Positions 15,732 through 24,597 of a DNA stretch of 64,000 nt are shown in pieces. Made by a program: the position numbers and the translations under genes. This DNA comes from Shewanella sp. MTB7. GTDB taxonomy: Bacteria > Pseudomonadota > Gammaproteobacteria > Enterobacterales > Shewanellaceae. Location of the stretch: positions 3,162,001 to 3,226,000 of the forward strand of contig NZ_CP085636.1 in NCBI RefSeq assembly GCF_027571385.1, read 5' to 3'. A model generated the notes under the pieces. That model did not search any database and had not been told where the DNA came from. It saw nothing but the letters and a program-made list of their open reading frames with translations. Every line of letters starts with the position of its first letter. Position 1 is the first letter of the stretch.

Positions 15732-17333
15732 CTACCCCTTACTAATGGTTGTTTTGTGAATATCTGAACATGTGAACCCGTTGGGGGATTCACCCTTAAA
15801 CGCTTTTCTGATCCTTTCTAATTTCTGTTTTGACTCCCACAAATCGGAATTTGAAACGAGCCTAAAGTCTCCATCATCAAAGAACGCCAGAGATAAAGAC
15901 TCAGATTCATTAAGGCGAACAGAGCGGCCAGCTTTAAGACCAGAGACAAATGAGGATTGAAGTCCTAATTGATCCAACTGAATTGCTAATCTACGCTCAG
16001 GTGTTAACAAGTCAGGATTTTCAAAAATGTCAGGCTCTACAAGGGCAACTAAAAACTCAGAATAAGAAAGGTTGGCGCAAGGCATTTCAGGCTCTACATA
16101 AGAGGCTGGACGCTGTTTATCAAAATCAAACTTCAACAAATGAACCAAAGGAAGCGTTTCATCTTTATGTAAGTTTTGTAATTGAAATTTACTCATTCCG
16201 ACAGACATCAACATATTGCAATGACTGTAAAATGAGCTTTTACCTGTTATACCCATTGTTCTCTTCACTTTTTTGTACCCCTCAGTACATAGACGACGAT
16301 AAAACCCAAAGAGACGCACAGCTTTAGCCTTTCGCAGTCTCCCCGTCTTTGTGATCGTGTCGTACTCTGTATGCAGTAATTTTTTAACTTTAGCGTCATG
16401 TATAACGGTTATTTCCTGCCCTTCAATCGCGGACAGCATATCTTTCATGGCCTCTTCCCAGATGTAGCGACAGAAAGAACCTAGCCCTTTTTCAGACTCA
16501 TATGCTGAAATGAAAGAAAGGAGATCTTTAACTAAAAGTGGAATACCTAAACGCTCAAACATGCGAACACAGCAACGTGATTCAAATCTCAAGCGGTTAG
16601 TTGCAAAATTTTGTAGATCATCAGACTCAAGCTGTTCAATGACAGGATCGTAAATATTGGTACGCTCTTTTTTCTGCTTAGCCTTAAGATTCATAAGCTG
16701 ATGAATTACTTCGTCTAGCTTTGAATAGATGCAAAGACTTGAAGCCCTGCCAGTATTAGAGTTTCCACGTTCACGATTAAAATAAATGGTTGTTTCGTAG
16801 TCTCCATCACGGCTTGGACGTAGATAACGATTAGAGAAGTTAGCAATTGAATCGAGAGCAGAAGCCAAACAATCACTTGTCGGGAGTTGGATACTGTAAG
16901 TTGCATCAGCGCGAAACAATACAGCTTGTTCAAAGTCCAGCATTTTGGAAAACTCAGGCAATGAGCTAGTCAAACACCTAAGAATAGTACGAACACCAAG
17001 TTCAAAACTTTCAGACCCATACACGTTATGCCCCTGAATAAGCTTAGCGGGACTGGCTTTAAGCTCGACACATGGGCAATCTCTAAACCCACCACCTTGA
17101 TAGACCTTAAACGCAATGCCTGTGTAACTTGACGGGATTGAGTCCCACGGATGCATTAGATCCTGAATTTCATAAGTACCATCATCATTTCGAAGAATTG
17201 AGCGAGGAGCGACATTCAAACCAGCTTTAGCGCAATCATCCATATTTACAAATGAAACAAACTTGTCTTGGCTAAGAGTAGTCAAAACATGCTTGTCTAA
17301 AAATGGTATGCGAAGTGCTTGGAAGTCGTTCAA
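15732..17333 (-). CDS. Phage replication initiation protein, Rep/gpII type (copy 2)
   Basis: Identical to the rep gene of copy 1, including the apparent TTG start. It would nick the origin in the non-coding region and drive rolling-circle synthesis across the tandem junction. Confidence 0.8.
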   Translation of the reverse strand: MNDFQALRIPFLDKHVLTTLSQDKFVSFVNMDDCAKAGLNVAPRSILRNDDGTYEIQDLMHPWDSIPSSYTGIAFKVYQGGGFRDCPCVELKASPAKLIQGHNVYGSESFELGVRTILRCLTSSLPEFSKMLDFEQAVLFRADATYSIQLPTSDCLASALDSIANFSNRYLRPSRDGDYETTIYFNRERGNSNTGRASSLCIYSKLDEVIHQLMNLKAKQKKERTNIYDPVIEQLESDDLQNFATNRLRFESRCCVRMFERLGIPLLVKDLLSFISAYESEKGLGSFCRYIWEEAMKDMLSAIEGQEITVIHDAKVKKLLHTEYDTITKTGRLRKAKAVRLFGFYRRLCTEGYKKVKRTMGITGKSSFYSHCNMLMSVGMSKFQLQNLHKDETLPLVHLLKFDFDKQRPASYVEPEMPCANLSYSEFLVALVEPDIFENPDLLTPERRLAIQLDQLGLQSSFVSGLKAGRSVRLNESESLSLAFFDDGDFRLVSNSDLWESKQKLERIRKAFKGESPNGFTCSDIHKTTISKG

Positions 17334-17440
17334 ACTTAGAATCTCAAAATCTTAGAAAGTAAGATAATCTTAGCTCTTTAGAATCTAAGTAGCAATAAAT
17401 ATTATAATCTAAGAATCTAAAATTTATAGGACTTGAGATC
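17334..17440. promoter_or_regulatory. Repeated operator-like motifs between rep and the small regulator (copy 2)
   Basis: Same array of TTAGAATCT/ATCTTAGA motifs as at 9407-9513. Confidence 0.6.
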
Positions 17441-17623
17441 ATGCCTACAAAACATGTAGATGATGCAACTTGGCGAAAAGTTGAAAAAGAAACAGTAAAA
17501 GCAGTCGTAGCAGCTCAATCGAGCATAAGAGAGACTGAAATACTTAGATTATTAATATTAAAAGGATTGGAACACATCAAAGAAGATGACTATAAAAACT
17601 ATGCGAACAGAAAAAAAAGATGA
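17441..17623 (+). CDS. Small divergent regulator, probably ribbon-helix-helix (copy 2)
   Basis: Identical to 9514-9696. It is a 60-residue basic helical protein, the likely repressor acting on the neighbouring operator array. Confidence 0.6.
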   Translation: MPTKHVDDATWRKVEKETVKAVVAAQSSIRETEILRLLILKGLEHIKEDDYKNYANRKKR

Positions 17624-17678
17624 GGGCTGGTAAGACCACACTATATCTTGTGGTTTAGGGTGGTGAAAAGCGGCCTTT

Positions 17679-17885
17679 ATGCTCATTTACATACTACATA
17701 TGGTAATTGAGCAATTCCATACTTTGGACGATAAGCCACTATTAGAGATAGTGGCTTATTTAGCGATTTTAAGCCTCGAAATTTTCCTGCTGTGCGTAAG
17801 TCTTATGCTCGCCAGAAAATTGCGAGGCTCTTACCTTGTTCTGCCTACGGCCATTAAAATCCATCTGGAAGCAATAACGATCTAA
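17679..17885 (+). CDS. Possible 68-residue membrane protein in the prophage non-coding region (copy 2)
   Basis: An ATG at 17679 opens 68 codons with a hydrophobic segment (LAILSLEIFLLCVSLMLA) and a basic C-terminal half. It contains the perfect 12-bp hairpin (17731-17759) within its frame, has no clear ribosome site, and is broken in copy 1 by one extra T. It may be a real small gene or chance coding across an origin. Confidence 0.3.
   Translation: MLIYILHMVIEQFHTLDDKPLLEIVAYLAILSLEIFLLCVSLMLARKLRGSYLVLPTAIKIHLEAITI
17731..17759. other. Perfect 12-bp hairpin (copy 2)
   Basis: Same inverted repeat as 9805-9833, a candidate origin or packaging element. Confidence 0.55.
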
Positions 17886-18011
17886 AATCAAAAGAGTGTC
17901 ACTAGGGCGAAGGATCACACCGCAAAAAACGCGGAAGCTTTCAGGCGTAACGCTCCGCTACCATCAAACCTACGGTTTAATAATCCCTAAAAGCAATAGA
18001 ATGGTTAAACA

Positions 18012-18262
18012 TTTAATAGAGTTTAATGATAATCGGGTATCGAATTAATGATGATCGGGTATTTAAACGAAGAAGGAAAAGGCAAACAATATTATAGTCA
18101 AGTTAATAATGTAATAACCTAACGTTAATAATTGAAATAATGTGAAATAAAGCAAGTTGATTAGTTAAGGCTAAATTGAAAGAAATATAATAATCCATCG
18201 TCAAACACAAAGCACGCCTTTTAATAGAGTGATCGGGTATCAAATTAATGATAACCGGACAT
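18012..18262. repeat. Iteron-like repeats GATNATCGGGTAT (copy 2)
   Basis: Same two pairs of 22-bp-spaced cores as in copy 1 (18012-18062 and 18220-18262). Confidence 0.55.
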
Positions 18263-18296
18263 TAAAAATATAGGCATGAACCGGTTCAAAAAAGAA

Positions 18297-18338
18297 TGCC
18301 AGGCTAACCATTAGAAAAATCTAATCGTTGACCTGGCA
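18297..18338. other. Long imperfect hairpin (copy 2)
   Basis: Same 42-nt stem-loop as 10371-10412. Confidence 0.5.
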
Positions 18339-18439
18339 TTAAATGGAATTGACGTAGGAACGTGAAAATTTAACGTACTAACGTGAAGAATGTGATCGGC
18401 CAGCTAAGCGTTCGCCAGCGATAAGGAATTTTAAGAGGC

Positions 18440-18552
18440 AGTTCGCACAATGTACGTTATGTGTAAATGACGGCTCGCCGTCCGTTCGCTGGTGCTTCGC
18501 AGTGTAGCGAACGGCAAGCATTCAACATAACGTTATTCCTATTGTGCGCACT
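18440..18552. other. attR: Folded attP and right prophage-chromosome junction
   Basis: The two inverted dif-like sites recur (left 18440-18467, right 18520-18552). After the XerC arm at 18542-18552 the sequence becomes chromosomal (TGCATGTAATACC). Joining the dif arm and centre at the left end to this flank rebuilds an uninterrupted dif, which confirms the element boundaries. The right site has an 11-bp centre and so should be a poor XerCD substrate. Confidence 0.85.
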
Positions 18553-18786
18553 TGCATGTAATACCAGATACAATAGTAAAATCAGCTCATCTGATTGCTT
18601 TTAACATTATCAATTTACTCTCTGTCTCCTTGCTTAATATACATATCTACTGGTATACACAATATGAAAAAAGTAGCATTACCGATGGCTGTTTTATCCT
18701 TCAGTAGAAAGAAATTACTGGGTGCTGCGTAAGTGCAAAATGGGAGTTACGGGATATGAATAGCTGAAACCGCCCTACTCACTATG

Positions 18787-19386
18787 CTAATCAGCTTCGG
18801 AGCAGCCTGAAATTATTTGCGAAAGTGCTGCATCCGCCGTTGTTTGCAACGAAATAGCTCCGGGCGGCCCATCAGCGTGATCTTTTCTGATCCGAATTAA
18901 TGTGGCATCTGGCAACTGATCGGCAATGTTTTCCATTGGTAAACGGATGACGCCCGGTGTATTAAAGCCCGCACCAATCTCCACAATTGCCATCTTTCGG
19001 TTTCGGTTCTTGTTGAGCCAGCTACTAATGGCATCAGCTTCAAATTCATAAGGCTTGTCGATGGTAGCTTCGTCACTCCCCTGCAGATGCATCAATCGGT
19101 TACAATCTTCGCGGAGCTGAGGACCCGCGGCACAATTAATCGTGTTATCGATGCAGCTATGGAAGCTATGGAACAGCTGAAAACATCCCAACATCTGAGC
19201 ATTTGCAGCATTCGTCACCGCATCGATTTTTAACCTAGTGATATCGCCATCCCATATACTGACTTTGCTTACTGCTGGATAGTTGCCCGTCAGGCGTACT
19301 AAAGCTGAGGCATCAGTGATAGTTTTTTCTGCCAGCTCACCTTGAAGAATGCGATCAACACAGGTGACAAGCCTTCGATAAATGAG
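18787..19386 (-). pseudogene. Remnant of a macrodomain / class M sirtuin pair, fused by deletion
   Basis: The frame begins just after the PhzF-like stop. Its first part reads as a zinc-type macrodomain: GDITRLKIDAVTNAAN, then LGCF, then HSCIDN and AGPQLREDC. It switches near 19060 to the C-terminal part of a Sir2-like protein (VEIGAGFNTPGVIRLPMENI, then ATLIRI). Each domain lacks more than half of its length, and the zinc-ligand region of the macrodomain is altered. In known bacteria such macrodomains and SirTM sirtuins are neighbours that write and erase protein ADP-ribosylation. A deletion between two adjacent genes best explains the chimera. A GTG at 19218 could start a 143-residue product, but it is unlikely to work. 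Confidence 0.6.
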
Positions 19387-20229
19387 TCAGAGCTGTTGGC
19401 ACTGGCCGCTTATTCGAACATGATCATAGTAATCCTCACTGATTAAGCAGCCGCTTGAGGATGATATCTGCTGCCAACACTGTTTCTTTGAACCATATAA
19501 ATCATGCACTAATGGTGTTAGATACTGGTGGATCGAGCCGGTGACATAATCCTCATCACGGCCATGCCAGGGAACAAAATATCTGAGTTTTCCAATGTTG
19601 TTATGGCCATTCCAATAAAATGCACAAAAACCGTGTATATCGAAACTTGAAAGCTGCTCAACTAGACTTGCTAACAAAGTGGTGTTTTCCAGTGTGTTTA
19701 TACAATCAAGTTGCAGCAAATAGATGCCGGAAGCGCTATCAACAAACAAACGCCCTGCACCTTCAAGCTCCTCAACCTCTACAGGTTGAAAACAGGGGAT
19801 CGATAAGTAACAGTGCTTGCCATCAGGAGCGCTAAACATTTTAGCCGTAGAATTAGCAGAGAAGTCGACTGAGCCAGCAAGCCATTCAGCCGTTAACGTG
19901 CGATAACCAGTGTTAAGCTCTATTTGAGAGTCCGTTTCACCCTTTAACATATACCAAGCTAATGCATAGGCACCACTGCCACAGAACTGGATCTTTCCCG
20001 CTTTATTACGCCATTTTACCGCCGCCTTATGTGCCGAATTCAAATAGACAAAACCATGATCGAATTGATCCTTCACTACACTGTTTTTTGCAGCACTGTC
20101 TGCGCGCACTTTCGAGGAGTAAAAGTGGATCAGCTGCAGGATACCGGGAAGGTTTTCGGTGCAGAACGTGCGGATTGAAACCGTGTTATCGGCACCAAAC
20201 ATCGAAGAATTAATGCCCGTCGCCCTCAA
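19387..20229 (-). CDS. PhzF/DapF-superfamily protein
   Basis: The 280-residue product resembles the PhzF (phenazine biosynthesis-like) isomerase family. KIQFCGSGAYALAW matches the conserved FCGHAT region and EDYVTGSIHQYLTP matches the DPVTGSAH region of the second lobe. The usual N-terminal FxGNPAAV and catalytic-Glu region is not clearly present, so the protein may be divergent or inactive. The first codon is TTG; an ATG nine codons in (20202) is an alternative. It follows msrB by 24 bp in the same frame and precedes the decayed macrodomain/sirtuin remnant. Substrate unknown. Confidence 0.5.
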   Translation of the reverse strand: MRATGINSSMFGADNTVSIRTFCTENLPGILQLIHFYSSKVRADSAAKNSVVKDQFDHGFVYLNSAHKAAVKWRNKAGKIQFCGSGAYALAWYMLKGETDSQIELNTGYRTLTAEWLAGSVDFSANSTAKMFSAPDGKHCYLSIPCFQPVEVEELEGAGRLFVDSASGIYLLQLDCINTLENTTLLASLVEQLSSFDIHGFCAFYWNGHNNIGKLRYFVPWHGRDEDYVTGSIHQYLTPLVHDLYGSKKQCWQQISSSSGCLISEDYYDHVRISGQCQQL

Positions 20230-20253
20230 TTTTCGCCTTAAATGCCTCTCTGC

Positions 20254-20706
20254 TCACGACTCAATATCCTCAACTTGATTTAAGTAGTCACTGTAGCCCT
20301 GCGCTGTCATCTCATCACGATGAATAAACCGCAAAGAAGCTGAATTAATACAATAGCGCAAACCGCCACGCTCTGCAGGACCATCGGGGAACACATGCCC
20401 TAAATGACTGTCACCATGATTGGATCTAACTTCAGTGCGCGTCATGCTGTGAGTGTTATCACGCAGTTCGTTAACATGTTTATCTTCAATGGGCTTAGTA
20501 AAACTAGGCCAACCACAGCCAGACTCAAACTTATCTGATGAGGCAAATAACGGTTCACCTGACACAAGATCCACATAAATACCGGGCGCTTTATTGTCGA
20601 GTAACGCCCCAGTCCCTGGCCGCTCAGTACCATTTTGTTGCGTCACTCTATATTGTTCTTCACTTAACTTTGCTATCGCTTCTTCAGACTTTTCATAACG
20701 CTTCAT
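20254..20706 (-). CDS. msrB: Peptide methionine (R)-S-oxide reductase
   Basis: MsrB repairs oxidised methionine in proteins with thioredoxin as electron donor. Family motifs are clear: GCGWPSF, RSNHGDSHLGHVFPDGP and the catalytic Cys in RYCINSASLRFI. The CxxC zinc pairs of the longer type are absent (VDLVSGEPLF in their place), so this is the zinc-free form. The 150-residue length is normal. GAGG precedes the ATG. It lies near the ergothioneine genes, so a shared oxidative-stress theme is plausible. Confidence 0.92.
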   Translation of the reverse strand: MKRYEKSEEAIAKLSEEQYRVTQQNGTERPGTGALLDNKAPGIYVDLVSGEPLFASSDKFESGCGWPSFTKPIEDKHVNELRDNTHSMTRTEVRSNHGDSHLGHVFPDGPAERGGLRYCINSASLRFIHRDEMTAQGYSDYLNQVEDIES

Positions 20707-20846
20707 AAGATACCTCTATTAATTGGGGATACTCACACAGTATTTAACTACCGCTCAAACATCCTTGTAACTTTACGATTTTTACGCTTTGCTCTCTTCG
20801 GCAATCAATAACAGCGGGGTAATTTCTTCCTTTATTTTCGCTATCA

Positions 20847-22265
20847 TTAATCCGTTAACAGCGTTAACTCATCTAATGTCCAAGGCAATAACTCCCCTAC
20901 TGTTGGATGCGGAAATACTGCTCGTCTAAAGACTTTGTAAGAGGTTTTACTCAACATAAATGGTGCAAATACCCCTATAATCTCATCACCACCGGTACCG
21001 AATACCGTTGCACCTAAGATCTCTTCAGTATCAGCATCGACAAATATCTTCACAATACCTTTGGTTTCTTGTTTCTCTTTAGCCCGTGAAATGCGGCTCA
21101 TAGGCAATGTTGCCATCAGCACAGAACGATTTGATTGGCGAGCTTCTTTTTCACTGATGCCAATGCGTGCCAGTGGCGGGTCGATAAACATAGAATAGGT
21201 CGTATCACGTAGCGACAACGTGCGGTCTAATTCTGGAATTTCATCATTAATCCCCATTAAGCGACTGTAATGATCCCAAAATATCTCGCCATCATTGACT
21301 GAAGTATGGGTAAAAGCGCCCATGCCGTTTACATCACCAACCGCATAAATATGATGGTGATTGGTCTGAACATGTTGATTAACTTCAATAAAACCACAGG
21401 TATTGATATTTACCCCAGCAGCAGGCAGGTTCAAACTGTCACTATTCGGCACCCGGCCAATGGCAAACAAGGCATGGGATACCGTTAATGATTTTAATTC
21501 TCCCGCCTGGCGGTAATTAATCCTGATCTTATTAGTATCAAGGCTATCGTTCGAGGATACCGACTCAATTTGACTCTCAAAGATGATATCCACGCCTTCT
21601 GACACTAAGACATCTTGCGCTATTTCACTCACATCAGTGTCTTCGCGAGCTAATAATATTGAGCCTCGCTCAAAAATGGTGACTTTGCTGCCAAAACGTC
21701 GAAATATCTGTGAAAATTCTAAACCGATATAACCGCCGCCAACAATGGCTAGATGCTCTGGTAACTCGTCCAAATCGAGCAGCTTTTCATTGTTTAGCCA
21801 AGTAATAGCATCAATACCGGGCAGGTTAGGCTCAACCGGACGAGCACCAACGTGGATCACAATATGATCAGCCTTGAGTGTTTGGCCGTTAACCCTTACG
21901 CTTTTGCTGTCAACAAACTCAGCCCTTCCTTTAAAAACAGTGCAATGTTCATGCTTGCTCAAGTAATTCTCAATTCCTGATGTTGCATTAGCACGATTAC
22001 GTTTTTGCGGAGCCATGATTTTTTCAAAATCAACCTGCAAGTTATCGACACTAAAACCAAAACTGTCACCGCGTCCAGCTTGAAAAATAGCTCGTGCTGC
22101 GGCGACTAAGGTTTTAGTCGGTGTACAGCCCGTGTTGACACAAGTTCCGCCGAAGTTGCCAGATTCGATAACCGCGACCTTTTTGCCAGCAGCCAGTATA
22201 CGAGGCACTATACTCATGGTGGCTTGCCCGGTGCCAATCCAAATAAGATCAAAACGTTCGACCAT
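20847..22265 (-). CDS. FAD-dependent pyridine nucleotide-disulfide oxidoreductase (mercuric reductase/Lpd-like)
   Basis: The protein has an N-terminal FAD-binding motif (IGTGQATMSIVPRIL), the redox-active disulfide in GGTCVNTGCTPTKT, a central NAD(P)-binding GGGYIGLEF, the second FAD motif with YAVGDVNG, and a dimerisation domain ending in HPTVGELLPW. The His of that motif is part of the active site of this family. The ATG at 22265 with AAGGA upstream is preferred over a 16-codon longer frame. It lacks the extra C-terminal Cys pair of true mercuric reductase, and no mer genes are near. The physiological substrate is unknown. Confidence 0.85.
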   Translation of the reverse strand: MVERFDLIWIGTGQATMSIVPRILAAGKKVAVIESGNFGGTCVNTGCTPTKTLVAAARAIFQAGRGDSFGFSVDNLQVDFEKIMAPQKRNRANATSGIENYLSKHEHCTVFKGRAEFVDSKSVRVNGQTLKADHIVIHVGARPVEPNLPGIDAITWLNNEKLLDLDELPEHLAIVGGGYIGLEFSQIFRRFGSKVTIFERGSILLAREDTDVSEIAQDVLVSEGVDIIFESQIESVSSNDSLDTNKIRINYRQAGELKSLTVSHALFAIGRVPNSDSLNLPAAGVNINTCGFIEVNQHVQTNHHHIYAVGDVNGMGAFTHTSVNDGEIFWDHYSRLMGINDEIPELDRTLSLRDTTYSMFIDPPLARIGISEKEARQSNRSVLMATLPMSRISRAKEKQETKGIVKIFVDADTEEILGATVFGTGGDEIIGVFAPFMLSKTSYKVFRRAVFPHPTVGELLPWTLDELTLLTD

Positions 22266-22357
22266 AACAATTCCTTGCACATATAGCTTGCGAAAATAAG
22301 TGAAGTCATACACTCAATGTCATGACCATAGATTAAACAGACTTTATCGCAGCACTA

Positions 22358-23347
22358 TTACTTCACCACTTGCCAAAGAGAGTCTATAAAATACGCTTTA
22401 GGATCTGTAAAATGCTCAATGACATTAAATCCGCTTTCCTGACAGATGTAATCGATATCATTGCTCAAAAACTTAAAAGAATACTCAAGATGAATAGGTT
22501 CATAAGCTTCAAAATGAAAAGACCGCTTCAACTCGGAAATGTATACATCATGGCTTTCTGCTGCTAACACATAACTTTCCATGGCCCCCAGAATAGGGCT
22601 ATAAACACCAAAGTGTTGAAACTTGTTGATATCAAAATTACCGCCTAATTCACGATTAATACGAGTCAGCAGATTAAGGTTAAAATCTTTAGTATGATCA
22701 CCGGAGTCGTTATATGCAGCTGTAAGTACTTCGACATCTTTCTTGAGGTCAAATCCTAATAAAACATAATCATCCGCATTCAAACTCATCCACAAACGTC
22801 TTAAAAAACCCTGATTTTGCACACGGTCAAAGTTACCTATATTAGAGCCTAAAAAAAGCACCAACTGTTTATTACTCGACTTCTTCCTCACCAAACGTAA
22901 GCCATCAAAGTACTCAGCGACCACACCGTGAACCTTAAGATTTGGGTGTGAGTCAATATTGTCCTGTAACAAAAACATGGCTTGTTCAGAAATATCGATG
23001 GGATAGAAGTTCACTTTACAGCCCATATTCAAGAAACCATCGATAATAAGCTTACTTTTATGACAATCCCCAGCCCCTAACTCGATGATATCGATCTCAG
23101 CTTCGTTTATTATCTTTGGAATATCATTTTTAATCGCATTGAGAATTTCAAATTCGACACGAGTTGGGTAGTAGTCTGGATGCTGAGTAATTTTTTGAAA
23201 AATATCACTGCCAATATCATCATAGAAATACTTGGCAGAAAGAGTTTTTGGCTTAGCGCATAATCCGGTCAATACATCGATGCCAAACTGTTCTTTTAGC
23301 GCATCTTCGTCCATCAAGCCATGGTCAATTAATTTTGTTATCTCCAC
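22358..23347 (-). CDS. egtD: L-histidine N-alpha-methyltransferase (ergothioneine biosynthesis)
   Basis: EgtD trimethylates histidine to hercynine with SAM, the first step of ergothioneine synthesis. The sequence shows the family N-terminus (PKTLSAKYFYDDIGSDIFQKI, then HPDYYPTR), the SAM-binding IELGAGDCHKSKL and a LFLGSNIGNF segment, at the expected 329 residues. The start is GTG and overlaps the EgtB stop by one base (TAGTG), so egtB and egtD form one translationally coupled operon. The glutamyl-cysteine and C-S lyase genes (egtA, egtC, egtE) are not nearby. Confidence 0.92.
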   Translation of the reverse strand: MEITKLIDHGLMDEDALKEQFGIDVLTGLCAKPKTLSAKYFYDDIGSDIFQKITQHPDYYPTRVEFEILNAIKNDIPKIINEAEIDIIELGAGDCHKSKLIIDGFLNMGCKVNFYPIDISEQAMFLLQDNIDSHPNLKVHGVVAEYFDGLRLVRKKSSNKQLVLFLGSNIGNFDRVQNQGFLRRLWMSLNADDYVLLGFDLKKDVEVLTAAYNDSGDHTKDFNLNLLTRINRELGGNFDINKFQHFGVYSPILGAMESYVLAAESHDVYISELKRSFHFEAYEPIHLEYSFKFLSNDIDYICQESGFNVIEHFTDPKAYFIDSLWQVVK

Positions 23348-24597
23348 TATATATCCTTACATAATCGGATGCCGGAAAACATCCATTGCTGATGAGCTTG
23401 ATAAAAATTTCGATAAGAGTGACGGTAGTGCCCTGCTGGCGTGGCGACACAACCACCTTTTAAGACAAACTGATTGCACATAAATTTACCATTGTACTCT
23501 TCGAGTAGGCCTTGATAAGGCTTAAAACCTGGATAAGCCATATACTGGCTGCGGGTCCAACACCATACCTGTCCCACATTCTCACGAGTATCATTGGGAT
23601 GATAACGCCGCTTTATAAGACCTTGTTGAAACTCATCTTGTTGCAGATAAATTTCAAACTCTTGTTCGGTTGGTAAACGCCCCCCCTGCCAACGGGCAAA
23701 AGCATCGGCCTCAAAGTAACTGATGTGGGTGACAGGCGCGTTAAGATCTAAGGCTTGGCGGCCGTGTAAGGTAAACTCATACCAAACTCCTGCCTCTTGC
23801 ACCCAATACAGTGGATGCTTCACCTGACTTTCAGTTAACCAATCCCATCCCATGCTTAGCCAATAACGTGCTTTACCGTAACCTTGATCATTAATAAACT
23901 GCAGATATTCACCGTTAGTAACGGTATTTCTGGCTATTGCGAAGGGATAAATATAACTTTTGTGTCTCGGTGACTCGTTATCGTAGGCAAACCCCCCTCC
24001 ACTGTGACCTAACTGATATATGCCCTCTTCAACGTTTTTCCATGGGTTTTCATTCGATGGCGCCACAGCTTTAGGCAATACAGACTCGTTATAAACGACC
24101 TGCAACGGGTTAACGCCGAGAATATATTTGATATCCATATACAGCAGTTCTTGATGTTGCTGCTCATGATGCAAACCAATCTCCAGTAACGCTTCCATTT
24201 CCGGTTCATGGATATCACTTTGTAACAACAACGTCATGTAATGATCAACATGGGCTCGATACGCCATCACTTCAGCAACAGTGGGTCTGGACAGATTCCC
24301 CCGCTCCCCCTGTAGCATGTGTTCACCTGCAGATTTGTAATAGGAGTTAAACAGCAGACGGTATTGCTCATTACAACGTTGATATTCAGGCATAAAACGC
24401 ACTAATATCAATTCTTCAAAAAACCAGCTCGTATGGCCTAGATGCCACTTTGGCGGGCTCACCTCTGCACAAGGCTGTACCGCCTGATCTTCTATCGTCA
24501 ACGGTCGGCATATTTCAGTGGTGGTGTTACGTACAGACAGATAACCGTCAAGCAATGTTGTTGTTTCATTAAGCGCCAGAGTCTCGGTTGCAAGCAT
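23347..24597 (-). CDS. egtB: Hercynine sulfoxide synthase (ergothioneine biosynthesis)
   Basis: EgtB is the non-haem iron enzyme that joins hercynine to a cysteine-type thiol. It has an N-terminal DinB-like domain with iron ligands in PPKWHLGHTSWFF (about residues 52-55) and GLHHEQQHQELL (about 143-148), and a C-terminal formylglycine-generating-enzyme-like fold ending in the FSGIRLC motif. The 416-residue length fits EgtB and excludes OvoA, which carries an extra methyltransferase domain. Whether the thiol donor is cysteine or gamma-glutamylcysteine cannot be read here. Confidence 0.9.
   Translation of the reverse strand: MLATETLALNETTTLLDGYLSVRNTTTEICRPLTIEDQAVQPCAEVSPPKWHLGHTSWFFEELILVRFMPEYQRCNEQYRLLFNSYYKSAGEHMLQGERGNLSRPTVAEVMAYRAHVDHYMTLLLQSDIHEPEMEALLEIGLHHEQQHQELLYMDIKYILGVNPLQVVYNESVLPKAVAPSNENPWKNVEEGIYQLGHSGGGFAYDNESPRHKSYIYPFAIARNTVTNGEYLQFINDQGYGKARYWLSMGWDWLTESQVKHPLYWVQEAGVWYEFTLHGRQALDLNAPVTHISYFEADAFARWQGGRLPTEQEFEIYLQQDEFQQGLIKRRYHPNDTRENVGQVWCWTRSQYMAYPGFKPYQGLLEEYNGKFMCNQFVLKGGCVATPAGHYRHSYRNFYQAHQQWMFSGIRLCKDI

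Larger units (their letters stand above)
10616..18541 (-). mobile_element. Filamentous prophage, copy 2, in tandem with copy 1
   Basis: The 7,926-bp unit has the same gene order as copy 1. The differences I found are all run-length changes: C4 at about 13456, G3 at about 14423, A8 at 14533, C3 at about 15340, T3 at about 17723. Its pIII-like gene is intact, so this copy looks functional. Tandem units allow an intact circular genome to be produced by rolling-circle replication across the junction even though CTX-type integration does not reverse. Confidence 0.95.

Noticed and set aside
2692..18541. Direct repeats read as a CRISPR array or segmental gene duplication
   Set aside because: The repeats are whole prophage units bounded by dif-type junctions; there are no short regularly spaced repeats with unique spacers.
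20847..22265. Disulfide oxidoreductase as true mercuric reductase
   Set aside because: No N-terminal metal-binding domain or C-terminal Cys pair is visible, and no other mer genes are nearby.
23347..24597. EgtB homolog as OvoA (ovothiol synthase)
   Set aside because: At 416 residues it lacks the C-terminal methyltransferase domain of OvoA, and egtD is coupled to it.
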